From NCBI RefSeq assembly GCF_000765145.1, contig NZ_JMGA01000020.1, positions 62,001 to 126,000 on the forward strand: a stretch of 64,000 nt of DNA, written 5' to 3'. Source of the DNA: Desulfosporosinus sp. HMP52. Lineage in GTDB: Bacteria; Bacillota; Desulfitobacteriia; Desulfitobacteriales; Desulfitobacteriaceae. The position numbers and the translations under genes were made by a program. Below the pieces are notes generated by a model, which saw only the letters and a list, made by a program, of their open reading frames with translations, ran no database searches and was not told where the DNA came from. This document shows positions 54,290 through 63,200 of the stretch, piece by piece (position 1 is the first letter of the stretch; each line of letters opens with the position of its first letter).

Positions 54290-55297
54290 GTGGTTAGAAG
54301 GGTTTGGATAGCCTTTATCGCTTTACTTGTTACAATAATCATAGGCACAGCTGGGCTAGTAATTACAGAGCATCTTACTATATCAAGGGCTATCTATCTT
54401 ACGGTTCAGACAGTAACTACGGTGGGATTCGGAGACATTCAGGCTCAAACCGAAGCAGGGCATATCTTTTTAATATTCCTGATGCTGAGTGGAGCCGGTG
54501 CTATGTTGTATTTTGCTGGACAATTAATGGCCTTTCTAATTGAGGGTCAGTTGGCTGGAGTATATTGGAGAAGAAAGATGAACAAAAAAATAGAAGAACT
54601 AGAAGATCATGTTATCGTTTGCGGAGCGGGACGTGTTGGCAGGCAAGTTGTTTATCGCCTTCGTAAAGAAGGTGCCCAATGTGTTGTAATAGAACAAAAG
54701 GAAGAGCTGGCTAACGAACTTATTGCTGAAGGCTTTTTAGTTATCAATAATGATGCAACCCATGATGAAACCCTGAATAAAGCCGCCATAAGCAAGGCTA
54801 AGGGACTTATCTCTGCTCTTCCGGAGGATTCTCTAAATGTCTTTGTCACTTTGACGGCCAAAGGGCTAAACCCTAATATTAATGTGGTAGCACGTATGGA
54901 TCAGCCGGAGTCTGAAAAAAAGCTGCTTCGTGCAGGGGCTGATAAAGTCATTTCTCCTGCGACCTTAAGTGGTTGGAGGATGGCCATGTCCATATTAAAG
55001 CCTATTAGTATAGAGTATCTGGAAACAGTTATTCATGACCATAATATCGAAATGGAAATGGTAGAATTGAAAATTGATGAAGGATCCTGTTTAGTTGGTA
55101 GAACCTTACTAACAAGTGGAATTAAACAACAAACAGGTGCAATTGTACTAGCTATATTACGAGAAAATCAAGTAATCAGTAATCCTAGTGCGGGGGATGA
55201 AATATACCAGGGAGATCTATTAATTGTCCTAGGTTTAAGAGATCAATTACATCGGTTAGAAGAACTAGCCGCAGACTTTTCAAATTGTAAATCTTAA
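54290..55297 (+). CDS. Potassium channel protein with RCK (TrkA) domains
   Basis: 335 residues. Two membrane helices (about 5-26 and 60-85) flank a pore loop with the selectivity filter TVGFGD at 44-49. A TrkA-N/RCK domain (HVIVCGAGRVGRQV, with the Rossmann GxGxxG) and a TrkA-C domain follow. This is the MthK/YugO plan of a tetrameric K+ channel gated by cytoplasmic ligand. GTG at 54290 follows GAGGTG; the ATG at 54260 precedes that site. A BON-domain protein gene follows. Confidence 0.88.
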   Translation: MVRRVWIAFIALLVTIIIGTAGLVITEHLTISRAIYLTVQTVTTVGFGDIQAQTEAGHIFLIFLMLSGAGAMLYFAGQLMAFLIEGQLAGVYWRRKMNKKIEELEDHVIVCGAGRVGRQVVYRLRKEGAQCVVIEQKEELANELIAEGFLVINNDATHDETLNKAAISKAKGLISALPEDSLNVFVTLTAKGLNPNINVVARMDQPESEKKLLRAGADKVISPATLSGWRMAMSILKPISIEYLETVIHDHNIEMEMVELKIDEGSCLVGRTLLTSGIKQQTGAIVLAILRENQVISNPSAGDEIYQGDLLIVLGLRDQLHRLEELAADFSNCKS

Positions 55298-55387
55298 CAA
55301 TCCCATTGCTTTTGGTTAAAAGGAGAAGTCTTGGGATAAAATACCCTCTATCAAAGCAGAAACACTTTTCATGGTGGAGGGAGATTT

Positions 55388-56275
55388 ATGCGAAATTCAC
55401 GTTCTGAACAAGACATCCTGCAGGATATTAAAAAACTTATTCAGACTCATTTCGGAGAGAGCGCTCAAGGTATACATGTTGAGGTAAAAGGGGATCGAGC
55501 GACAATCTGGGGAACAGTAGACAGCCTTGTAGAAAAAGATTTTTTTGGAAGCAGAATAGCAAGGATTGCTGGGATTAAAGAACTGGATAATTCGCTGACA
55601 GTAGCCAATGACGGGAAGATCCTGGATAAGGATATTGAAAGAGACATTATTGAACGTTTCCAAGGGTCTAACTATGAGGATATTGCACGTTTAGGGTGCC
55701 GAGTTAGCCGGGGTATTGTTACTTTACTGGGACATTTAGATAATCAAAGTGCCGAGCGATTTGCCAAACGTCTGGCTTCACAAATTAGAGGAGTTAAAGA
55801 AATTCGAAGTGAAATTCAGTTTTTAGAAAAAGCTGTCGACGATGCTACATTAGTCAACCGTGTTGAAACAGCTTTTGTTGAGTCACCTTGGGTAGATGCC
55901 CATGAGATTAAGACTGAGGCCCGTAATGGATTAATTACCCTAACCGGTCTTGTCGATACTCAGGAAGCAATGGAATGGGCGGTTGAGACCGCCTATAAGG
56001 TGTCTGGAGTGAAGGCAGTAGTTAGCGAGATTTATACTCGGCATCAATCTCAAGGAGACGATCTGTGGTTAACAGAACAATTAGTTTCTAAGCTTGGTCA
56101 ACACCGTCTAAATTCTGGGCAAATACGCGCTTTTGTTAAAGGCGGGATCGCTTTTTTAACTGGCGAAGTTTACTCCGATGAAGATAGGGAATGGGCTGAA
56201 AAGATTATTCATCACATTCCGGAAATCCACGAAGTTAATAATTCAATAAAAGTAGCCGCACATTCAAGTAAATAA
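55388..56275 (+). CDS. Four-BON-domain protein
   Basis: 295 residues made of four BON domains (about 10-75, 80-145, 150-220 and 225-290), each with the G-xx-T-L-x-G core such as GIVTLLGHLDNQ and GLITLTGLVDTQ. There is no signal peptide, unlike the periplasmic BON proteins of Gram-negative bacteria, so it should be cytoplasmic. The K+-binding protein Kbp of Escherichia is a cytoplasmic BON protein, and this gene lies 90 bases after a K+ channel gene. ATG after GTGGAGGGAG. Confidence 0.8.
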   Translation: MRNSRSEQDILQDIKKLIQTHFGESAQGIHVEVKGDRATIWGTVDSLVEKDFFGSRIARIAGIKELDNSLTVANDGKILDKDIERDIIERFQGSNYEDIARLGCRVSRGIVTLLGHLDNQSAERFAKRLASQIRGVKEIRSEIQFLEKAVDDATLVNRVETAFVESPWVDAHEIKTEARNGLITLTGLVDTQEAMEWAVETAYKVSGVKAVVSEIYTRHQSQGDDLWLTEQLVSKLGQHRLNSGQIRAFVKGGIAFLTGEVYSDEDREWAEKIIHHIPEIHEVNNSIKVAAHSSK

Positions 56276-56305
56276 ACAACCTTAGTTACACAACTAGATA
56301 ATCAC

Positions 56306-56356
56306 AAAACTCTGAGCCTTCATAACACTTATGGTGTGATGAGGGCTCAAAGTTTT
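56306..56356 (+). terminator. Long imperfect terminator after the BON gene
   Basis: AAAACT...TGAGCC...TCAT...ACAC pairs with GTGT...ATGA...GGCTCA...AGTTTT with a few mismatches. The tail is GTCC, so T run is short. Confidence 0.6.
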
Positions 56357-56553
56357 GTCCTCAAACCTTGCAGTAAATGATATTAGCCTAAAGGTTTGAT
56401 TGATAAACTTGCTTCAATTATTAAATTATAAACATAAAATGGAATTACAGAAATAAAAAGACAATGTTTTTTCGTTGCTTAGTCGTGCTATAATGATGAC
56501 TGTATATTAAACTGCCTTAAAAATGCATCAAAGTAAAGATGAGGTGAACTATT

Positions 56554-57513
56554 CTGGATCCACTGACACATGGATTAATTGGGATCGCATTTAGTAGTCT
56601 ATCCGGTCATCCCCTACAGCTTAATGATCCGGTTTTTCTAGGCTGCACGTTAGGTGCAATCCTCCCGGATTTAGATATTATTGCTCATGTAAAAGGCCGC
56701 TTGAATTATCTGTTAAATCATAGAGGTGCCAGTCACTCACTAATTGCTTTGACAACATCTGCGTTAGGGCTCAGTTCTGCTCTATATTTCCTTTTTCCAA
56801 CTACATCATGGTCTACTATTTTTATTTGGACATTAATAGGAACAATGTCTCACGGAATTTTCGACTTATTGAATTCTTACGGGGCAGAACTTTTGTGGCC
56901 TTTTTCAAGAAAAAAGATAACCCTCGATATGATTATGCTTACAGATCCAGTGGTACTAGGTTTAGTATTCTTATCCTTAATAACCTCACTTATTAAACCT
57001 GAGATTGCCAGAACATCTTCACTCAGTGCTATACTGCTTAGTGCTGTATATTTAGGACTTAGGTATTTAGGTAAGATTGAAATAAGAGATCGTTTGGCCA
57101 ATGCTTATAATCTTGAGGATAAGGAGCAAGTAAAGATTATTCCAGCGATGTACCATCCTTTCACTTGGAATTTTCTGCTTTTCCAAAAAGAGCAGGTATG
57201 CTTTGGAACCATTCGCCATCAGGTGCCTGTAATTTGTCGTGTCCTTCCTAAAGTAAACGGGGATAATCCGTCTGTTGCTAATGCCTTGGAAGGGAATCTA
57301 GCTGAGATATTTAATCAATTTACACCGTATTATCATGTGATTGCCCACTATAAGGATAATGAAGAGTGTGTTGTAGAATTCTTGGATTTGCGTTATTGGG
57401 CCAAGGGCGACTTTATCTATACTGGTAATGTCTATTTAACCTTAGAGGGAGAAATATCTCATGAAATTTTCCATCCTTTGCCCAATCAAAAAGGTGTGCA
57501 ACTGAGTTATTGA
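56554..57513 (+). CDS. Membrane-bound metal-dependent hydrolase (DUF457/YdjM type), probable CTG start
   Basis: 319 residues. From CTG at 56554 the protein starts MDPLTHGLIG, the family's usual beginning, and then has LGAILPDLD (38-41) and HRGASHS (56-62), the metal site of YdjM-type hydrolases. Several membrane helices follow, then a soluble C-terminal part. The frame has a TGA at 56545; no ATG, GTG or TTG precedes the TTG at 56701, which would lose the metal motif. GAGGTG at 56541-56546 lies seven bases before the CTG. An ATT at 56551 is the other option. A sequencing error cannot be excluded. Confidence 0.8.
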   Translation: MDPLTHGLIGIAFSSLSGHPLQLNDPVFLGCTLGAILPDLDIIAHVKGRLNYLLNHRGASHSLIALTTSALGLSSALYFLFPTTSWSTIFIWTLIGTMSHGIFDLLNSYGAELLWPFSRKKITLDMIMLTDPVVLGLVFLSLITSLIKPEIARTSSLSAILLSAVYLGLRYLGKIEIRDRLANAYNLEDKEQVKIIPAMYHPFTWNFLLFQKEQVCFGTIRHQVPVICRVLPKVNGDNPSVANALEGNLAEIFNQFTPYYHVIAHYKDNEECVVEFLDLRYWAKGDFIYTGNVYLTLEGEISHEIFHPLPNQKGVQLSY

Positions 57514-57532
57514 TCCTAATTTAAAAAAATCT

Positions 57533-57562
57533 TTGACATTCCCCTAGAATATCTACCATAAT
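57533..57562 (+). promoter_or_regulatory. Sigma-A promoter of the ftsK-like gene
   Basis: TTGACA, 18 bases, CATAAT. Start of transcription near 57569, 18 bases before the ATG. Confidence 0.65.
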
Positions 57563-57586
57563 GAATAATTGGAGGAGGTGGAAGAA

Positions 57587-60079
57587 ATGTCAAAAAAGAA
57601 ATCAAGAACTAATTATTTTTTTTGGCTTAAACTAGCAAGTGCACTTTTATTTACGGTTTCCTTTCTAGGGCTCTTAGGTGCTTTTGGTCTATCCATTGGC
57701 AAATATATCGATAACTTATTCACAATCACAATGGGAAGTCTAGCCTGGACTGGTCCCTTCATATGCTTTATAATAGGGCTTTTGCTTTGGGTTAATACGG
57801 CAAAAATTGCTGATTTAATAATGGAACCAGCTAAATCCAAGAAAAATCCTTCTAAAAAACCTAAGATTTTAGAACCAATACAAGACTCTTCGGACATTCC
57901 TCTACCTGCAGGAAAAATTGTATCCCTTAAAGGATTTAATCAATATTTTTCTTCTCCGGAATGGGTAGAGCTGAAGGATAAAGACAACTTAATGAATGAG
58001 GAAATGAAAGAAATGGGGACAGATTTTCCGTCTTACTTTGGAATAGGAAAATCTGTTTTTCCCGCAAAAAAATATGGCTTGACAAGTTTGAAAGGGCTTA
58101 ATAATTATTTTTCTGAGGTTGATAAGGACGCTAGTGCCAGTGTTAATAGTCTTCAAAATAGTCGCCATGAATCTGGGAATCATTCCAATATTTCTACTGA
58201 AAAACGAGAAAAATATTCGCCAATATTTAAGACTAAAACTGAACAAGAAGAGTTCTTGGCTCAGTATAAAGAAGATTGTACTTCTCTTATAATTGATTCG
58301 GTTGATTCTGAAGACACAGTGGAGAAGAGCCATATTGAAGAGATTCAGCAAGGAGTAGCAATTCAACAATCTGACGAACTAGAAATCGAACTAGAATCCA
58401 ATGTGGAGGAATTATCCGAGCTGATAATTGTAACTGAAGATGAAGCACAAACTGAAATCGAAACTAAAAACGAAACTAATAACTATAGGGATAACTATAA
58501 CGATAAAATTTCTGAGCTTACATATGTTCAATCAGAGGTTGCTGCGACTGAGCTTATCTTAGGATATTGTACTTATGAGCATAAAGAGATAGATTCTGTC
58601 TCGAAACCAAAGGTAATTGAACAAGTTACAAAGGCGTGTGAGGTTAATGTCAAAGAACTTAAGCAATGGGAGTTTCCGGGTTTTGATATCCTAGACCCCT
58701 TGCCGGAAAAAACGATTATCCAAGATACAGAAACCTCTATGCAGCTAGAAAAAGTACTCTTTGATTTCGGAGTTAAAGCTAAATTAATTCGGGTGACGAG
58801 AGGTCCTGTCATTACTCGTTATGAGCTAGCTCCTGCACCAGGGGTAAAAATTAGCAAAATCGTTAATTTGTCCGACGATATTGCTCTTGCTCTGGCTGCT
58901 CGCGACGTGCGAATTGAAGCACCGATCCCGGGAAAAGCTGCAATCGGCATAGAGGTTCCCAATAAGCAAGCTTTATCGGTAGTTTTTAGAGAGGTGTTAG
59001 AAACCCCAAGTTTTAAACAGCATTCTTCAAAACTTAAGGTCGCCTTAGGTAAAGATATTTCAGATCAACCTATTATCGCTGATTTGATAAAGATGCCTCA
59101 TTTACTCGTTGCAGGGGCCACAGGTTCAGGGAAAAGTGTATGTATAACTACAATCATCAATTCTATTTTGTTTAATGCTACTCCCGACGAAGTTAAGCTG
59201 TTGCTGGTAGATCCCAAAATGGTTGAACTCAGTCAATATAACGGTATTCCTCACCTCTTAGCACCTGTGGTTATTGATCCAAAGAAGGCTGCCAGTGCCC
59301 TGAAATGGATTGTTAAAGAAATGGAAAACAGATACGAACTATTTGCTGCTTCAGGAGTTCGAGACATTGAACGCTATAATCGTCTAAACTTTAGCGAATC
59401 TTCAACTAAACCGGCATTACCCTTTGTTGTAGTGATAATTGATGAGTTAGCTGACTTGATGATGGTTGCTGCTGGAGAAGTGGAGGAAGCGATCTGTCGT
59501 TTAGCTCAAATGGCAAGGGCAGCAGGAATTCATTTGGTAATAGCTACCCAGCGTCCATCCGTCGATGTTATTACTGGAGTTATTAAAGCCAATATTCCTA
59601 GTCGGATATCTTTTGCTGTTTCATCACAAATTGATTCGCGTACTATACTCGATGCAACTGGGGCAGAGAAATTACTGGGCAGAGGAGATATGCTCTATTC
59701 CCCGCTTGGTCAAAATAAAGCTCTTCGAGTACAAGGTTGTTTGGTAACCGATGACGAAGTACAGAGAGTAATAATGCATTGGAAAGGGATGGGGAAACCT
59801 GAGTACTTGGATCCTGAAAGACTCTTTGCCGAAACAACTGTCAAAAGTGAAGAAGGTAATGGTCCGGATGACGCTTTATTTATAGATGCCGGTCAACTAT
59901 TAATTAGGACAGGTATGGCTAGTGTCTCTTTCCTTCAGCGCAGATTAAAATTAGGCTATACCAGGGCTGCCCGCTTAATGGATATGCTAGAAGAACAAGG
60001 GGTTGTAGGAGGTTACGAAGGAAGTAAACCACGACAAGTTCTAATAACTCTCGAAGAATTCAATGAACGTTTTGGATAA
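57587..60079 (+). CDS. FtsK/SpoIIIE family DNA translocase
   Basis: 830 residues. Only two membrane helices are seen (about 10-30 and 45-68) where SpoIIIE and FtsK have four. An acidic linker of about 300 residues follows. The motor has Walker A GATGSGKS at about 510 and Walker [12 protein letters not shown] near 617, and the gamma winged helix ends the protein ([35 protein letters not shown]). It pumps DNA at the division or spore septum. ATG at 57587 after GGAGGAGGTG. Which of SpoIIIE or SftA it replaces is not clear. Confidence 0.92.
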   Translation: MSKKKSRTNYFFWLKLASALLFTVSFLGLLGAFGLSIGKYIDNLFTITMGSLAWTGPFICFIIGLLLWVNTAKIADLIMEPAKSKKNPSKKPKILEPIQDSSDIPLPAGKIVSLKGFNQYFSSPEWVELKDKDNLMNEEMKEMGTDFPSYFGIGKSVFPAKKYGLTSLKGLNNYFSEVDKDASASVNSLQNSRHESGNHSNISTEKREKYSPIFKTKTEQEEFLAQYKEDCTSLIIDSVDSEDTVEKSHIEEIQQGVAIQQSDELEIELESNVEELSELIIVTEDEAQTEIETKNETNNYRDNYNDKISELTYVQSEVAATELILGYCTYEHKEIDSVSKPKVIEQVTKACEVNVKELKQWEFPGFDILDPLPEKTIIQDTETSMQLEKVLFDFGVKAKLIRVTRGPVITRYELAPAPGVKISKIVNLSDDIALALAARDVRIEAPIPGKAAIGIEVPNKQALSVVFREVLETPSFKQHSSKLKVALGKDISDQPIIADLIKMPHLLVAGATGSGKSVCITTIINSILFNATPDEVKLLLVDPKMVELSQYNGIPHLLAPVVIDPKKAASALKWIVKEMENRYELFAASGVRDIERYNRLNFSESSTKPALPFVVVIIDELADLMMVAAGEVEEAICRLAQMARAAGIHLVIATQRPSVDVITGVIKANIPSRISFAVSSQIDSRTILDATGAEKLLGRGDMLYSPLGQNKALRVQGCLVTDDEVQRVIMHWKGMGKPEYLDPERLFAETTVKSEEGNGPDDALFIDAGQLLIRTGMASVSFLQRRLKLGYTRAARLMDMLEEQGVVGGYEGSKPRQVLITLEEFNERFG

Positions 60080-60085
60080 GTAAAC

Positions 60086-60127
60086 AACAAAAAACACTCT
60101 TGCCTTTTGGTAAGAGTGTTTTTTTGT
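60086..60127 (+). terminator. Terminator after the ftsK-like gene
   Basis: AAAACACTCTT-gccttttggt-AAGAGTGTTTT, then TTTG. Confidence 0.88.
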
Positions 60128-60213
60128 TAGCCTAAAAACTTCTTGGATGAATGAAGTGAAAGGAAATGGGAATAATTCATAAATAATGTAAAAAAACAAG
60201 ACGGAGATGGAGA

Positions 60214-63200
60214 ATGAAGTTTTTTACACGATCACTAACCAAGAATAAGCCCTATAAAGATATTGTTCTTCATGGCGAAGACTTGCTGAGTCATGCTGAA
60301 GAAATTGCAAGATCCAATGCCAATCAGGGGACTGGCTATTTAAAGGGCTCCCTGCTGCCCAGAGTGAAGCAAAATATAAAATTTTTAGAACAAGCCTACC
60401 GGGATATCTCGGATTATTCTGCAAGAACGCAAGATAGTGTACCTGCTACCGAATGGTTATTGGATAACTACTATAGTTTAAAAGACTTAAAAATTGAGAT
60501 TGAAAATAGTCTTCCCGACAAGTTTGAACGTCAATTGCCTATAAATTCCATAGGTGACTTTCAAGGCTATCCAAGAATTTATGGATTGCTGATTGAACTT
60601 GTTGAACACACGGATAGTCAGATAAAAGGGGAAACACTTAAAGCGTTTATCAGAGCTTATCAAGTTCAAGTACCTTTATCAAGTGGTGAACTCTGGGCCA
60701 TCCCAATCATACTGCGCATTATTCTGCTGGAAAACATTCGTAGAATCACAGAACAAATAATTTACACACAGAAAGAAAGAGATGCTGCAGATCAATGGGT
60801 ATTGCCGTTGTTAGAAACTGAGCACGGATTTGAGGAGTGGGGTAGTCTTTTAAAGACTCTGACGCCCCAAGAGGAATACTCATCTGCTTATGCAGAGCAA
60901 CTTCTAAAGCGTATCCGTGACATCGGATCTGATGTGGGTCCCCTTTTACAACGGGTTGATAAAGCTGTAGCAAAACAAGATACGACTATCGAAGAACTTG
61001 CTAAACTGGAACGTCAGAGACAAACCATGTATCAAGTATCAATGGGCCATGCAATTTTGAGCATTCATTTTGTCAACGCTGAAAACTGGCCTCGTTTTTT
61101 TGAAGATGTCAGTTTAGTAGAAAGTTTATTTGCAAAGGATCCAAGCAACATTTATTCAGCCATGGATTTTCAGTCTCGAGATTTTTATCGTCACTGTGTT
61201 GAAAAGATTTCTAGAATTTACAAAGTATCGGAGTTAGTTGTGGCTCGTAAAATACTTGCTAAGGCTGAAAAGGCAAGCTCTGAGGAGGATAATGAAGCAG
61301 CCCATGTCGGATACTATTTGCTTGGTAATGGTCGAAATGACCTTGAGAAAGAATTAGAAGAGGATTTTGGAAAATCAGGGGATATATTGGATAAGGTGCG
61401 CCAAAAAATACGTAAAAGGCCTAACCTTTACTATTTTGGCAGTATGTTATTTGGGATCGGAACTATATTGACTTTAGTACTAAATTATGTGTTTGACGAC
61501 ACACCAATCTCCTTGAGCTTTATCTTTCTACTATTCGGACTGCTAATTTGGTCAAGCAGTCTAGTCATCCCATTTCTAAACTGGATATCTTCTGAACTAT
61601 TCAGGCCATCTTTCTTACCAAAACTAGAGTTAGGGGAAAGTATCCCTGATGAATTGCGGACAATGGTTGTAATTCCTACTCTATTAACAAATACGAATCG
61701 AGTTAATGAGATTGTCAGTGAAATAGAAGTATATCATCTTGCTAATCGTGATGAGAACATTCATTTTGCCTTGCTTGGTGATTTTGCTGATGCTGCTTCC
61801 GAGAATACTCCAGAGGATAGTACAATTATTTCAGCCGCTACTACTGCCATTGAGAGATTGAATACTAAATATGGCAGAGAGCGATTTTTCTTCTTTCATC
61901 GAAAAAGGATTTATAATGACTCGGAAGGCGTATGGATGGGATGGGAGCGGAAACGTGGAAAGCTTGTAGAGTTTAATCGCCTTTTAAGACAAGCAGGTGC
62001 AACCAGCTACTATGTACAAATCGGAGAAATATCCATACTTTCAACTATTCGGTATATTATTACTCTTGATGCAGATACACAATTGCCGCGGGGGATTGCC
62101 AAAAAGTTGATCGGGACTATCGCTCATCCTTTGCATACCCCAAGACTAAGCACGGATGGAAAAAGGGTGGTTCAAGGTTACGGAATCCTTCAACCTCGAG
62201 TAGGAGTATCCGTGCTGAAAGCTAATGCTTCAAGATTTGCCCGGATTTTTTCTGGTAAAGTTGGGGTCGATCCATATACAACTGCTGTTTCAGACGTGTA
62301 TCAGGACTTGTTTGGAGAGGGTATTTTTACTGGAAAAGGAATTTATGATATAAATGTCTTCCATCAAGTAACCGATCAATCATTTCCGGATAATAAAATA
62401 TTAAGTCATGACTTAATTGAAGGGATCTATGCTCGGGCGGGATTAGTCTCTGATGTGGAACTTGTCGATGGCTACCCAGCAAATTACCTCGCCTTTATGT
62501 GTCGTCAACATAGATGGGTAAGAGGGGATTGGCAGTTGTTACCTTGGTTATTTAAGCCCCTGCCAATTTTATCCCGATGGAAAATTCTCGATAATTTAAG
62601 AAGAAGTTTGGAAGCACCATCCCTACTCTTGCTGATAATACTAGGCTATATTTTTCTTTCAGGAAATCCGCTTATTTGGGTTGGAATAGTATCTCTAAGC
62701 TTATTTTCGCCCGTTGTTCTATATCTGCTCAGTCAACTATTCACTGAGCGTTCTGACAAGGGTAATCTCAGTCATGACTTGATTACTTTAGTAATACAGC
62801 TTGTAGTTCAATTCGTGTTTCTTCCCTATAATACTTGGATTATGTTGGATGCGATTGTTAGGAGTCTTTACCGCCAATTTGTTTCACATCGTAATCTATT
62901 AGAATGGGAAACTGCTTCGGATGCTGAAAAGCGCCTTGATGCGAATCTTAAAACTATGTCTAATAAGATGTGGCCCATTATGCTCTTTGCCTTACTCGCA
63001 GTTTTGTTAATCTATTTTTATTCAACTAAAATACTACTTTTTATTCCGATTGCGATGGTTTGGCTTGTCTCAATATGGGTTGCCCATTATTTAAGTATGC
63101 CTATTCAACCCCAAAAGGCTGCGCTCTCACTTGCAGAAGAGTTTGTATTACGGAGGTACAGTCGAAAAATTTGGGCTTTTTTTGAAGAGTTTGTTTGTGA

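Noticed and set aside
56701-57513. TTG at 56701 as start of the DUF457 gene
   Set aside because: It would drop the first 49 residues with the MDPLTH, PDLD and part of the metal site, and has no ribosome site.
57989-58369. 126-codon ORF on the minus strand inside the ftsK-like gene
   Set aside because: It lies opposite the low-complexity acidic linker, whose A-rich codons give a Phe/Leu/Ile-rich shadow frame.
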